IMG/VR virus record: IMGVR_UViG_3300050821_005596
Coordinates: 1 to 25,707 of that record
Origin: a virus
Length of the DNA: 25,707 nt
Reading direction: 5' to 3' (one strand)
Shown here piece by piece: positions 5,889 through 13,222 of this stretch. Position numbers and translations under genes: made by a program. How positions within the stretch are numbered: position 1 is the first letter of the stretch; every line of letters begins with the position of its first letter. A model generated the notes under the pieces. It made no database searches, was not told the origin of the DNA, and saw only the letters and a list, made by a program, of their open reading frames with translations.

Positions 5889-6029
5889 ATGGACAAACAA
5901 ATACGTAAGCTAGAGAAAGAAAGCAAAAAAGAAACCAAAGGACTCAAACACCTGGAGAAGATGGACAAAAAACGAGATAAAGCTTGTGAGGTCGGCGAAA
6001 AGGAAATGAAGAAGAAACACAAGAAATAA
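5889..6029 (+). CDS. Lysine-rich coiled-coil mini-protein (46 aa)
   Basis: Opens at ATG 5889 after AAGGA. The sequence MDKQIRKLEKESKKETKGLK, then HLEKMDKKRDKACEVGEKEM, is nearly all Lys, Glu, Asp and Arg, with leucines spaced as in a short coiled coil. Its stop lies one base before the next ATG. It resembles the short Lys-rich proteins often found before phage terminase genes. The function is unknown. Confidence 0.55.
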   Translation: MDKQIRKLEKESKKETKGLKHLEKMDKKRDKACEVGEKEMKKKHKK

Positions 6030-6030
6030 T

Positions 6031-6342
6031 ATGCCCGAAATGTCCTCCAACTTCAACGAAGGTGAATACGATATGAACCATCCCAAAGGTTGCGACGAAA
6101 TTGTTCCCACAAGACTTCTCCGCCACCTCTCGAGAGAAGCCCTCGCCAAAATTGAATGGGCCAGAGAAGATAACGATGGATGCCGAGGCGCTCTCGTCGC
6201 TTCCCATCTTATCGTATGGGCCCAATGGACATATCAGGAAGCTACCCACTTCCTCGAACTCACAGGCATCGCAATAGACTACGGCGAACTAGACTTCTTC
6301 CTCGAAAGCGCCCTCTATGAAAAAGAAATAAAAAACAAATAG
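6031..6342 (+). CDS. Hypothetical protein (103 aa) upstream of terminase
   Basis: ATG 6031 follows the previous stop directly. ATG 6073 (MNHPKGCDEIVPTRLLRHLS) has a better GAAGG site and may be the true start. The core ALAKIEWAREDNDGCRGALV, then ASHLIVWAQWTYQEATHFLE, is predicted helical, with no domain I recognise. It sits just before the terminase small subunit (4-nt gap), so it belongs to the packaging transcript. Confidence 0.62.
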   Translation: MPEMSSNFNEGEYDMNHPKGCDEIVPTRLLRHLSREALAKIEWAREDNDGCRGALVASHLIVWAQWTYQEATHFLELTGIAIDYGELDFFLESALYEKEIKNK

Positions 6343-6346
6343 GATT

Positions 6347-6832
6347 ATGCCCCGAAAACCCACAGGAAAACCCACAGGCAGACCCGTCAGAGACTTCGAT
6401 AAAGCAGTCTTCGAAGAACTCTGCCATATTAACTGCACAATGAGCGAAATAGAGAAAATATTTCATACACAAGATGATGTCCTAAAACGATGGTGCGAAA
6501 GAACCTATGGAGCCTCTTTACAGGAAATCTACCACAGATATTCCGACGGTGGAAAGGCGTCCATAAGACGTAACCAAATCAAGCTTTCAGCAACCAACGG
6601 ATCAGTCGCCATCTGGCTAGGAAAATGCCTCCTAGGACAGCGCGACCCACAAGAAGCGGATAACACACAACGCATTGTCGGCGCACTAGAAAATATACGC
6701 CGCCTCGAAATAGTAAACGAATGCCGCGCCGCCATCAAAAAGGAAGTAAATGAACAATTCTCCAAACGACGAGATATTGAAGTTGTCACAGAAGCAGTAC
6801 GACAGCCTGATGGCCCCGAAGAAACGGTTTAA
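6347..6832 (+). CDS. terS: Terminase small subunit
   Basis: The 161-aa protein starts with a basic GKPTGRPVRDFD arm, then a helix-turn-helix (residues 16-50; FEELCHINCTMSEIEKIF, then DDVLKRWCERTYG). The phrase SIRRNQIKLSATNGSVAIWL, then GKCLLGQRDP, is the usual ending of the DNA-recognition part in small terminase subunits, which bind the packaging site on concatemeric DNA. A helical tail probably makes the oligomer. The end overlaps the large subunit gene by 83 nt, the common phage order. Confidence 0.88.
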   Translation: MPRKPTGKPTGRPVRDFDKAVFEELCHINCTMSEIEKIFHTQDDVLKRWCERTYGASLQEIYHRYSDGGKASIRRNQIKLSATNGSVAIWLGKCLLGQRDPQEADNTQRIVGALENIRRLEIVNECRAAIKKEVNEQFSKRRDIEVVTEAVRQPDGPEETV

Positions 6833-8060
6833 TATCTGGATAGGTGCCGTCCGTTCAGGTAAGTCCTACTCTTCCCTCATATGCTTCGAAGACTTCTGCA
6901 AGAATGGACCCCCAGGAGACTTCGCGGTAATAGGCCAGTCCATAGATGCCATCAAACGCAATGTCATCGCGCCCCTCACAGATATGATGGGCGACCGCAT
7001 GAGCGTGTCCATAGGTAATAGAATCGCTCACCTATATAACAGAAAAATACACCTCATAGGCGCAAACGATGAAAGAGCCGAACGGAAAATCAGAGGCTGT
7101 ACCCTAGCCGGCGCCTATGTCGATGAGATAACGATCCTACCCGAGGTGGTATGGAATACACTGAACTACCGCCTAAGCCTTCCAGGGGCTAAGCTGTTCG
7201 GTACCACCAACCCCGACTCACCCTTCCATTGGCTCAAAAAGAAGTGGATAGACCTCGCCGATGACCTCGATATACAGACATGGAACTTCACCCTCGAAGA
7301 TAACCCATCCCTCGATCCCATATTTGTCGCAAATCTACGAAAGGGCTATAAAGGGCTGTGGTATGAACGATTCATTGAAGGCAGATGGGTCCTAGCAGAA
7401 GGGACGATATTTGATTTCTTCGACCGTAGCCTACACGTTATTGACTTCCCTCCTGGCATTGCCGAGTATTACATTGTCGGCGTGGATTATGGTACGACTA
7501 ATCCTACGGCTTTCAGCCTCATTGGCTATTCCTCCAAAACTTATCCCAACAGGTGGCTTGAGAAAGAGTACTATTGGGACTCAAAAAAGACCCTTCGACA
7601 GAAAACGGACACAGAATATGCGGAAGATCTGCAAAAATTCATAAAAAATTACCCCCAAGTGCGTGCGATATACATTGATCCATCGGCCGTTTCATTCCGG
7701 GTCGAACTCAGGCGCCAAGGCTTCAATGGCGTCATCGAAGCACAGAACGAAGTCCTTGATGGTATACGCTATCATTCCATCCAGCTGAGCAACGGAACGT
7801 TCAAGGTATGCCGCAACTGCACCAAGTCTATAGAAGAGTATGGTACGTATAGATGGGATGCCAAGGCCTCGGCCCATGGCGAAGACAAACCCCTCAAAGA
7901 GAACGACCACCTGATGGACTCTATCCGCTATGCCCTCTACTCCGAATGGTTCCAGAAGGAAGGTCCCCGAATGACGGCCGAGGATGTCGAAAGGCTTAGA
8001 CGCGAAGCGCAGGGAGGAGACATGGGACACGGCAAATTCTTTGATGATAAGATGTGGTAG
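6750..8060 (+). CDS. terL: Terminase large subunit (PBSX/P22-type ATPase-nuclease)
   Basis: The 436-aa motor has Walker A GAVRSGKS (residues 32-39), Walker B AYVDE (122-126) and the coupling motif GTTNP (151-155). The RNase H-like nuclease has Asp246 in VGVDYG, Asp310 in YIDPSA, and Asp386/Asp390 in DHLMDSIRYA. It pumps DNA into the prohead and cuts it. The length is usual for the family. ATG 6750 lies inside the small subunit gene after GGAAG. Ile codons here are mainly ATA: 9 of the first 15, the rest ATC. This matches the tRNA-Ile(UAU) at 9394. Confidence 0.95.
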   Translation: MNNSPNDEILKLSQKQYDSLMAPKKRFNIWIGAVRSGKSYSSLICFEDFCKNGPPGDFAVIGQSIDAIKRNVIAPLTDMMGDRMSVSIGNRIAHLYNRKIHLIGANDERAERKIRGCTLAGAYVDEITILPEVVWNTLNYRLSLPGAKLFGTTNPDSPFHWLKKKWIDLADDLDIQTWNFTLEDNPSLDPIFVANLRKGYKGLWYERFIEGRWVLAEGTIFDFFDRSLHVIDFPPGIAEYYIVGVDYGTTNPTAFSLIGYSSKTYPNRWLEKEYYWDSKKTLRQKTDTEYAEDLQKFIKNYPQVRAIYIDPSAVSFRVELRRQGFNGVIEAQNEVLDGIRYHSIQLSNGTFKVCRNCTKSIEEYGTYRWDAKASAHGEDKPLKENDHLMDSIRYALYSEWFQKEGPRMTAEDVERLRREAQGGDMGHGKFFDDKMW

Positions 8061-8062
8061 AT

Positions 8063-8221
8063 ATGACCGATGCCTTAGAGATCTTAAGGCGCGGAGCCAG
8101 AGACAACCCAGCACTGCATAGAGCTTATATTCAGGAGCGCATATCCCTTATTTTTATACGAGTCTATCCCCGAAGATCAAAAAAAAGACAAAGAGCTAGA
8201 AATGAGTGTCGGACCTACTAA
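8063..8221 (+). CDS. Possible small protein after terL (52 aa)
   Basis: The frame starts two bases after the terL stop: MTDALEILRRGARDNPALHR, then AYIQERISLIFIRVYPRRSK. It overlaps the next gene by 20 nt. Its last 12 codons run across the 16-bp repeat at 8190-8205, so the C-terminus may be a by-product of an insertion. No ribosome site stands out. It could be the remnant of a longer gene. It is listed because it fills the gap and looks helical at its start. Confidence 0.35.
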   Translation: MTDALEILRRGARDNPALHRAYIQERISLIFIRVYPRRSKKRQRARNECRTY

Positions 8222-8525
8222 GCTTGTTTTTTTGATTCAACCCTGTCCTTGGTGCCGCAAGACACCTAAATTGGTTATTCCGGAAACATCCGACTATTAT
8301 AAAGATAAAGGTCCCATCACTTGGCTGGCCATCATTCAATGCGAAAATCGAAGCTGTCCTGTGCGTCCCAAGTCACAATATGTATCCATTCACAAGACTA
8401 GTCAGACGTTGTTATGGCGTTTCATGTTAAAGCTCGAAAAATTGGTTCATAGTTGGAACATGGGAAATCCCTTTCAAGCTATAGAATCGTCTGAGCTAGA
8501 CATAGGCCGAATGGATTTCAAATGA
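8202..8525 (+). CDS. Lar-like (restriction alleviation type) zinc protein (107 aa)
   Basis: The two cysteine pairs CPWC (Cys15, Cys18) and CENRSC (Cys47, Cys52) stand before and after WLAIIQ. This matches the PCPFCGxxPxxx...WxxIxCxxC layout of Lar-like proteins, which in some phages ease host restriction and in others have unknown roles. The last 35 residues are not recognised. The ATG follows AAAGAGCTAGAA, identical to the leader of the next gene. This suggests the gene was inserted between a duplicated leader. The zinc-ribbon call is fair, the function only suggested. Confidence 0.55.
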   Translation: MSVGPTKLVFLIQPCPWCRKTPKLVIPETSDYYKDKGPITWLAIIQCENRSCPVRPKSQYVSIHKTSQTLLWRFMLKLEKLVHSWNMGNPFQAIESSELDIGRMDFK

Positions 8526-8544
8526 ACACAAAAAAGAGCTAGAA

Positions 8545-8748
8545 ATGAACTGGACAAAAACAAAGGATGAACCAGTACCTCGCGATGGTAAGTTTACACT
8601 CGTCATAGCAGATAAAGTGGTCGAATGGGCTTTCTTCGCCGGATGGGGTTACTTCCTCACTGAGAATAATGAACAAATACCGGCTTCGGCAATCACTCAT
8701 TGGCTAAGGCCTACGGTTCCGCGGGGTTGCACTGTGAGAGGAAAATAA
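8545..8748 (+). CDS. DUF551-like small protein (67 aa)
   Basis: The sequence MNWTKTKDEPVPRDGKFTLV, then IADKVVEWAFFAGWGYFLTE, ends in ASAITHWLRP. The pattern W(x)nEPxPxDGxxxLV...W....ITHWxP is that of DUF551, a widespread phage family of unknown function. Two further members are at 9139 and 15244. The leader is the repeated AAAGAGCTAGAAATG. A compact beta fold with many aromatic residues is likely. Confidence 0.72.
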   Translation: MNWTKTKDEPVPRDGKFTLVIADKVVEWAFFAGWGYFLTENNEQIPASAITHWLRPTVPRGCTVRGK

Positions 8749-8749
8749 A

Positions 8750-9133
8750 TTGAAAGCTACGATAGATATTCATTGTTTGAAATGCAGATGTTCCGGTCGA
8801 ATCTCGGAATTCGATGGATTCAAATGGAGACCAATTGGAAGTATAATTGATTTCCGGCGTCTACATTTGGTTGAGTGCTACGGATTGCCTAGAGGCTATG
8901 ACCCGAGATATGATGATGAAAATGAGGATGCGGAATCGCCGCCTACAATATCTGAAATGTTTGATATGAAGATCACTGATCAGGATGGCCGGCCGGTAGA
9001 TCCTAAAGACCCCGCCTTATCTGAGATAGGAGTTAGTTCATATCCTGATAAAATCTCTTCCGAATCATATGTAGTGGAGCGCAAAGGATACGTTCCCAAT
9101 AGTTTTAGCCAATTTAAATCATTTTATGAGTAG
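8750..9133 (+). CDS. Hypothetical protein (127 aa), TTG start
   Basis: Translation most likely starts at TTG 8750. A strong GAGAGG lies 9 nt upstream and the TTG is one base after the previous stop. The N-terminus KATIDIHCLKCRCSGRISEF contains Cys9, Cys12 and Cys14, and Cys43 lies in LVECYG; a partial metal site is possible. The middle is acidic (DDENEDAESPP), and the C-terminal half has Pro/Asp-rich turns. No family is recognised. Confidence 0.62.
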   Translation: MKATIDIHCLKCRCSGRISEFDGFKWRPIGSIIDFRRLHLVECYGLPRGYDPRYDDENEDAESPPTISEMFDMKITDQDGRPVDPKDPALSEIGVSSYPDKISSESYVVERKGYVPNSFSQFKSFYE

Positions 9134-9138
9134 AGTGA

Positions 9139-9378
9139 ATGATGCAATGGGTAAAACATTCAGATCGAGAAATGCCCAAAGATGGCAAAATCTATCTGGT
9201 CTGGGGTGGGGGATTCTTCCATTTGGGGAAATGGTCGGATGAAATTAAATCATATACCTATTCAGATGACTATCTAAAATTTCCCGGATTAAAGGATGTA
9301 GATGAATTGACCGACGTGTCTGGTATTAGTTGGTGGGATGAAAGTTCAAAAGTAAATGGCGTCGAGGAACCCGAATGA
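9139..9378 (+). CDS. DUF551-like small protein (79 aa)
   Basis: MMQWVKHSDREMPKDGKIYL, then VWGGGFFHLGKWSDEIK, matches the DUF551 pattern WxxxxxxMPxDGxxxLVW...GxW and ends with ISWWDES in place of the usual THWxP. It is distantly related to the 8545 protein and lies in the same cluster, so the two may come from tandem duplication. ATG 9139 is doubled (ATGATG), with GAG five bases before. The gene ends 15 nt before the tRNA. Confidence 0.62.
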   Translation: MMQWVKHSDREMPKDGKIYLVWGGGFFHLGKWSDEIKSYTYSDDYLKFPGLKDVDELTDVSGISWWDESSKVNGVEEPE

Positions 9379-9393
9379 TTGAATGGCGAACGA

Positions 9394-9467
9394 GGACCAA
9401 TAGCTCAGCTGGTTAGAGCGGCACTCTTATAAGGTGTATGTCGCCGGTTCAAGTCCGGCTTGGTCTA
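9394..9467 (+). tRNA. tRNA-Ile(UAU), reading AUA codons
   Basis: The acceptor GGACCAA pairs with TTGGTCT (first pair G-U). The D stem is GCTC/GAGC, the anticodon stem GCACT/GGTGT (two G-U pairs), the anticodon loop CTTATAA with anticodon TAT at 9428-9430, and the T stem GCCGG/CCGGC with loop TTCAAGT. The discriminator is A, and CCA is not encoded. UAU is unusual in bacteria, where AUA is normally read by a lysidine-modified CAU tRNA. It matches the strong ATA bias of terL. It lies between the small genes and the portal. Confidence 0.93.
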
Positions 9468-9887
9468 TACTAAGGAGATCATATGTATCAGGGCAAGCGC
9501 TGGTGGGACCGTAAAGAAAGAATATTGAATGAAAATCTTTTAGACGCCTGTCCATTTCTATGGGACCCGACTAACGAAAGGAGTAACGGCAGAATCTTCG
9601 TTGATCTGTGTCAGCGGGTAAATGGTCCTAGAGATCATCGTACCTACCATGTGGTAGAGATATTTTTTTCATGGGCTTTTGGATACGATCATTACGAGAA
9701 CTCCAGGAGAATATGGTATCCGGACCTTTGGAATCTCCAGCATTATCGTTATCAGTTGACGCCCGAAGACTTCTTTGCCGATCGATATGCTTTTATTTGG
9801 GCACGCTGGCTTCGTTTCCGTTCTACCGCCGAAAGGCTGAAAGTGATGCTAAAGACCGGGCATCCTGTGTGGTAGGCTTGGTCTATA
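9457..9887. repeat. 13-bp direct repeat of the tRNA 3' end flanking one gene
   Basis: GGCTTGGTCTATA occurs at 9457-9469, as the last 11 bases of the tRNA plus two, and again at 9875-9887, starting at the last base of the 9483-9875 gene. The two copies are 418 bp apart and bracket exactly one gene. A repeated tRNA 3' end is what site-specific integration at a tRNA, or duplication of a tRNA cassette, leaves behind. Confidence 0.7.
9483..9875 (+). CDS. Hypothetical protein (130 aa) bracketed by the tRNA 3'-end repeat
   Basis: The ATG follows TAAGGAGATCAT, a very good ribosome site. The protein opens MYQGKRWWDRKERILNENLL and is rich in Trp, Tyr, Arg and Asp: FFSWAFGYDHYENSRRIWYP, then LWNLQHYRYQLTPEDFFADR. 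It is soluble, has no signal peptide or transmembrane helix, and I do not recognise it. It lies between the tRNA and a copy of the tRNA 3' end, so it is probably an inserted accessory gene. Confidence 0.65.
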   Translation: MYQGKRWWDRKERILNENLLDACPFLWDPTNERSNGRIFVDLCQRVNGPRDHRTYHVVEIFFSWAFGYDHYENSRRIWYPDLWNLQHYRYQLTPEDFFADRYAFIWARWLRFRSTAERLKVMLKTGHPVW

Positions 9888-9899
9888 AGTTGCTTAAAT

Positions 9900-9931
9900 T
9901 GTTTACTTGTCTGTAAAATGACAAATAAACA
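9900..9931. other. AT-rich inverted repeat before the portal gene
   Basis: TGTTTACTTGTC (9900-9911) and GACAAATAAACA (9920-9931) form a 12-bp stem with one mismatch and an 8-nt loop (TGTAAAAT), ending 11 nt before the portal ATG. It could be an operator, or an mRNA hairpin that affects portal translation. The only T run downstream is TTT, so termination is unlikely. Confidence 0.4.
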
Positions 9932-9942
9932 TTTAGGTTTCC

Positions 9943-12033
9943 ATGGTCTTATTTCCCCAGATAGACACGCTCTATTATACAGACGAAGATAGGTCCATCC
10001 ATCAGATGATGGAACACTTCTACGAGTCATCCATACAGATCAATCAGAGTTTTTGGAGCGAGGCTGATATCGATGCGCGCTTTGAAGCGGGCGATCAGAC
10101 ACTATGGAATGATGTATATGGGAATCTACCCGCTTTTAGGCGGCGCCAGCTGACGTTTAACCGCATTAGGCGCATCACTAATATGATAGGCGGTTATCAA
10201 CGCCAGCATCGTTTTAGCACCATTGTTACGCCCGTGGGTAATTCGGATGAGCAGACGGCCGACCAGTTGAGTCGTACGCTTATCCATGTGAATGAAAACG
10301 GCAATGTGCTCGAGACTATTTCCGAAGCATTTCATGGCGGCGCTCTCGTCTCTGGAATGAATCTGCTATCGGTATGGATGGACTACCGCCAAGATCCCAT
10401 CAACGGCGATATTCGAGTCGACAACACATCGTATAACGAATATTTGATAGATCCTTTCTTCAAGAAGCTCGACCTTTCCGACTGTAGGGCGCTATGGACC
10501 CGTAAATGGTTATCTAAGGTAGAGATCAAGTCCCTTCTTCCCGACAGAGATAAAGAGATAGATCAGATAATGCCCCGTGGATGGCGTGATGGCAAGTTTC
10601 AGTTTCAGCCTGAAGCCTATAACTACGCGATGCAAGACCTTATCAACTACGATGAATTCTATCATCTAGACTACAGACAAAGAAAACTTTTAGTTGACTC
10701 TATCACAGGTGAAACTCTGGAGTGGAAGGAAACTAAAGATTCTGGTGAACGTTTGGCTGAATTCCAAGGCAAATTCCCCCAGATTATGGTCGTAGAACAA
10801 ACCATTCCTACGGTCAAATTGGCTATTGTGGTGAATGGGCGCACGATGTATCACGGCCCGAATCCCATGGGCATCGACCGATATCCTTTTGTGCCCATTG
10901 TGGGCTATTATACTCCTCACATACCATACTTTCCCTGGCGTGTGCAGGGCGTTACAAGGGGTCTACGTGATGCGCAATATCTCTACAATCGTAGAAAGAT
11001 CATCGAGCTTGATATCTTAGAGAGTCAGATTAACTCTGGTATCAAATACAAAGAAGATTCTTTAATCAACCCCAAAGATGCGTTCCTCACAGGTCAGGGC
11101 CGGGCTCTTGGCCTAAAGAAAGAGGCCGATATGGGCGACGTCGAGGTGATGCAGCCTCCACAGATTCCGCCTTCAATGATTCAATTGTCGGAGATCTTGG
11201 GCAAAGAAATGGAAGTGATATCAGGCGTTAACGAAGAACTACTTGGAAGCGCGGTAGACGATAAGTCGGGCATATTATCCATGCTTCGGCAAGGTGCGGG
11301 CTTGACAACCTTGCAAATCCTCTTTGACCAGCTCAATACCGCACAGAAGTATCTTGGAGAGATATGCCTGGACCTCATCCAAGCCAACTTCAGTCCGGGC
11401 AAGATCAAGCGTATCTTAGGTGAAGAACCTACACAGCAGTTTTATTCCAGGGCATTCCAGAAATACAATTGCGTTGTCGAAGAAGGGCTTAATACCTCTA
11501 CACAGCGTCAGATGTCTTATGCACAGCTCCTCGCCCTTCGCGAGTCCGGCATCCCTGTTCCCACGAAGGTGCTCATCGAGACAAGTACCATGCAAGGCAA
11601 GAAGAAGCTTATCGAGGCTATCGAGCAGGAAGAGCAGAAGGCGGCTCAGCAGGCCGAAGAGGTCCATCAATATCAGATGGCTCTCCAACAAGCACAGATA
11701 GAGTCTATGAAGTCCAAGGCTTTGGCCGACCAAGGGCTTGGCGCCGAACGTGTCGCGCGTATCGAAGAGAACAGGGCCCTTGCCATCGAACGTGTAGCCG
11801 AAGCACAGAACCAGCGTTCCCTCGCGGCCTACCACGAGATCAAGGCCTCACAGGAACTGGAACATATGGATATCACTGGCCTAGAGAAGCTGCTCGGTAT
11901 CTTGCACACCATCCAGGAATCCAAGCGTGCAGCCGAACAGCATGATCTTGCCCTATTGCAAGGCCATCACCAGATGAAGATGCAACAGCAGGGACAGCAA
12001 CAAAATGTTGAAAAAGAAATGGCTCAAGTTTAA
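9943..12033 (+). CDS. Portal protein, P22 gp1-like
   Basis: This 696-aa protein matches P22-type portals: residues 55-110 (FRRRQLTFNRIRRITNMIGG, then YQRQHRFSTIVTPVGNSDEQ) are the typical N-terminal core. NEYLIDPFFKKLDLSDCRAL and GVTRGLRDAQYLYNRRKIIE are wing and stem parts. Residues 540-690 form a long Gln/Glu/Ala-rich coiled coil with many EEQKAAQQAEEV-type segments, like the barrel of P22 portal (725 aa). Twelve copies would form the DNA entry ring at the vertex. The ATG follows TTTAGG. The codon frame is continuous and no key part seems lost. Confidence 0.93.
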   Translation: MVLFPQIDTLYYTDEDRSIHQMMEHFYESSIQINQSFWSEADIDARFEAGDQTLWNDVYGNLPAFRRRQLTFNRIRRITNMIGGYQRQHRFSTIVTPVGNSDEQTADQLSRTLIHVNENGNVLETISEAFHGGALVSGMNLLSVWMDYRQDPINGDIRVDNTSYNEYLIDPFFKKLDLSDCRALWTRKWLSKVEIKSLLPDRDKEIDQIMPRGWRDGKFQFQPEAYNYAMQDLINYDEFYHLDYRQRKLLVDSITGETLEWKETKDSGERLAEFQGKFPQIMVVEQTIPTVKLAIVVNGRTMYHGPNPMGIDRYPFVPIVGYYTPHIPYFPWRVQGVTRGLRDAQYLYNRRKIIELDILESQINSGIKYKEDSLINPKDAFLTGQGRALGLKKEADMGDVEVMQPPQIPPSMIQLSEILGKEMEVISGVNEELLGSAVDDKSGILSMLRQGAGLTTLQILFDQLNTAQKYLGEICLDLIQANFSPGKIKRILGEEPTQQFYSRAFQKYNCVVEEGLNTSTQRQMSYAQLLALRESGIPVPTKVLIETSTMQGKKKLIEAIEQEEQKAAQQAEEVHQYQMALQQAQIESMKSKALADQGLGAERVARIEENRALAIERVAEAQNQRSLAAYHEIKASQELEHMDITGLEKLLGILHTIQESKRAAEQHDLALLQGHHQMKMQQQGQQQNVEKEMAQV

Positions 12034-12065
12034 GTTTTAATTGACAAACAACCTAGGGAGTTATC

Positions 12066-12314
12066 ATGAAACATGGACACAAACACCATAAGCACCACAG
12101 CGACCCCATCGTCGGCGGCGAATCAGAAAGAGAAGGACGCCCATGGGGCCATGGCGAGTATGCAAACATGCCCCAAGAAGTCAAGATGGAAGCGTATCCT
12201 AAGATGGCTTACCGGGATATGCCTGTTTTAGATGACACCGAAGGACGCCTGGAAACAGATGCTAAGGCAGCCGAACGTGGGTTCCGCCGTAACCTTGATC
12301 GGGGAATGTACTAG
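12066..12314 (+). CDS. Histidine-rich small protein (82 aa)
   Basis: CTAGGGAG stands before ATG 12066. The sequence MKHGHKHHKHHSDPIVGGES has seven His in the first 11 residues, a cluster able to bind metal ions. The rest is charged, with repeated short motifs (PQEVKMEAYPKMAYRDMPVL). It is probably intrinsically disordered. It lies directly after the portal gene; such His-tract proteins may be minor virion parts, but no assigned function is known to me. Confidence 0.65.
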   Translation: MKHGHKHHKHHSDPIVGGESEREGRPWGHGEYANMPQEVKMEAYPKMAYRDMPVLDDTEGRLETDAKAAERGFRRNLDRGMY

Positions 12315-12470
12315 ATGATCGATAGACATGGCGTGATAGATTTAAGTGTTTACCTTAAGGACTTCTGTGAGCAGGAAGACGCGGAGTTCTATGCCGCGCT
12401 GGCCGAAGCTCTTTCGCAGGAAGATACCTTGATTAAACAGGAAGAGAAAAATGACATACAGGCTCCTTGA
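12315..12470 (+). CDS. Acidic small protein (51 aa)
   Basis: The ATG follows the previous stop with no gap (TAGATG). MIDRHGVIDLSVYLKDFCEQ, then EDAEFYAALAEALSQEDTLI, is an acidic helical protein. It overlaps the next gene by 20 nt. It has no known family. Tight packing and consistent coding character support it as a real gene. Confidence 0.55.
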   Translation: MIDRHGVIDLSVYLKDFCEQEDAEFYAALAEALSQEDTLIKQEEKNDIQAP

Positions 12471-12726
12471 TTATGAATGGTTTTGTTGTGGGGAAGCCTC
12501 GGAAGAAGATAGAGATATCATCATCCGCGATCTGATGTCAGGAGATTATGTCACGCTATCCATAGATGAGAATGGCGGCAAAACGGTCGCTAACTTACTG
12601 ACCTTTAGCAATTTCTTTATCGAATGCGGAAGAGGTAGTTTCGATGCCAGTAATGCCACGTCCTTGGAAAGCAAAGAAGATATCGGCTCAGATCATGAAA
12701 GAGGTCGAGCCGCAGGGTCAGTCTAA
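12451..12726 (+). CDS. Hypothetical protein (91 aa)
   Basis: ATG 12451 follows AGGAAG. The first part MTYRLLDYEWFCCGEASEED is followed by strand-like RDLMSGDYVTLSIDENGGKT. The last 25 residues overlap the next small gene in another frame and are Ser/Gly/Glu-rich, so they may be unconstrained. Family not recognised. Confidence 0.58.
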   Translation: MTYRLLDYEWFCCGEASEEDRDIIIRDLMSGDYVTLSIDENGGKTVANLLTFSNFFIECGRGSFDASNATSLESKEDIGSDHERGRAAGSV

Positions 12727-12805
12727 CAAGACCGATACCAGCAAGAAGACGATAGAAGGCGAAAATAAGTTCGATAGAGACGTACGCAAGATGATCAAGA
12801 GGTAA
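12644..12805 (+). CDS. Small basic protein (53 aa) overlapping its neighbour
   Basis: This frame begins ATG 12644 after GAGGTAG (gap about 8), and reads MPVMPRPWKAKKISAQIMKE, then VEPQGQSNKTDTSKKTIEGE, ending KFDRDVRKMIKR. The first 83 nt overlap the gene at 12451 in a different frame. The good ribosome site, high Lys content and its stop one base before the next ATG speak for a true gene. Function unknown. Confidence 0.55.
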   Translation: MPVMPRPWKAKKISAQIMKEVEPQGQSNKTDTSKKTIEGENKFDRDVRKMIKR

Positions 12806-12806
12806 T

Positions 12807-13040
12807 ATGTCCAAAAGCTCACGCGTTCCCGGTACCTTCAAGAACATGGCTACTTTCGAGTCTAAGACTAAAGGGCTGCCGGGCGGGAAGGATAAGGCGC
12901 TCAAAGATACGAGGGTGCTAGACGAAGACTACTCGTACACAAGCGAAGCGTTTCCCGGAAAGATGTCCCGCGACCCTAACCTATCTAGGGCCGAGGGCAT
13001 GCATAAGATACATAAGCCCTTAACGTCCACTAAGAGCTAA
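12807..13040 (+). CDS. Hypothetical protein (77 aa), basic and disordered
   Basis: ATG 12807 lies one base after the previous stop with GAGGTAAT as ribosome site. The sequence MSKSSRVPGTFKNMATFESK, then TKGLPGGKDKALKDTRVLDE, is rich in Lys, Gly and Ser, suggesting an extended or disordered protein that may bind nucleic acid or a virion partner. No domain is recognised. It follows the small genes downstream of the portal. Confidence 0.6.
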   Translation: MSKSSRVPGTFKNMATFESKTKGLPGGKDKALKDTRVLDEDYSYTSEAFPGKMSRDPNLSRAEGMHKIHKPLTSTKS

Positions 13041-13042
13041 TC

Positions 13043-13222
13043 ATGCGTTATCCAGAAAAAAAGGTCCTAGTCCATCAAGTGGATAGCAAATGGTGTACCC
13101 AACGCGATAAATGGGTATATACCCTCCATCTTGGCGTAGAAGCGCCCCATGAAGACTTGATTAACCTACTACAGTTTGTGAGGACAATGTGTGACGGCGA
13201 GCCTACTATCCCCAGAAAATAG
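13043..13222 (+). CDS. Hypothetical protein (59 aa)
   Basis: Starts at ATG 13043, two bases after the previous stop. MRYPEKKVLVHQVDSKWCTQ, then RDKWVYTLHLGVEAPHEDLI, has alternating hydrophobic residues of a small beta or alpha-beta fold. It overlaps the GTG start of the following gene by 32 nt. Family not recognised. The gene is short, but reading continues cleanly between its neighbours. Confidence 0.52.
   Translation: MRYPEKKVLVHQVDSKWCTQRDKWVYTLHLGVEAPHEDLINLLQFVRTMCDGEPTIPRK

Noticed and set aside
5910-6249. Minus-strand open frames opposite the small genes at 5889-6342
   Set aside because: They are rich in Phe, Ser and Leu as expected for the reverse of Lys/Glu-rich coding, have no ribosome sites, and the plus-strand genes overlap and chain properly.
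11416-11835. A 139-codon minus-strand frame inside the portal gene
   Set aside because: It is the complement of the Gln/Glu-rich portal coiled coil, with Leu-rich low-complexity sequence and no initiation signal.
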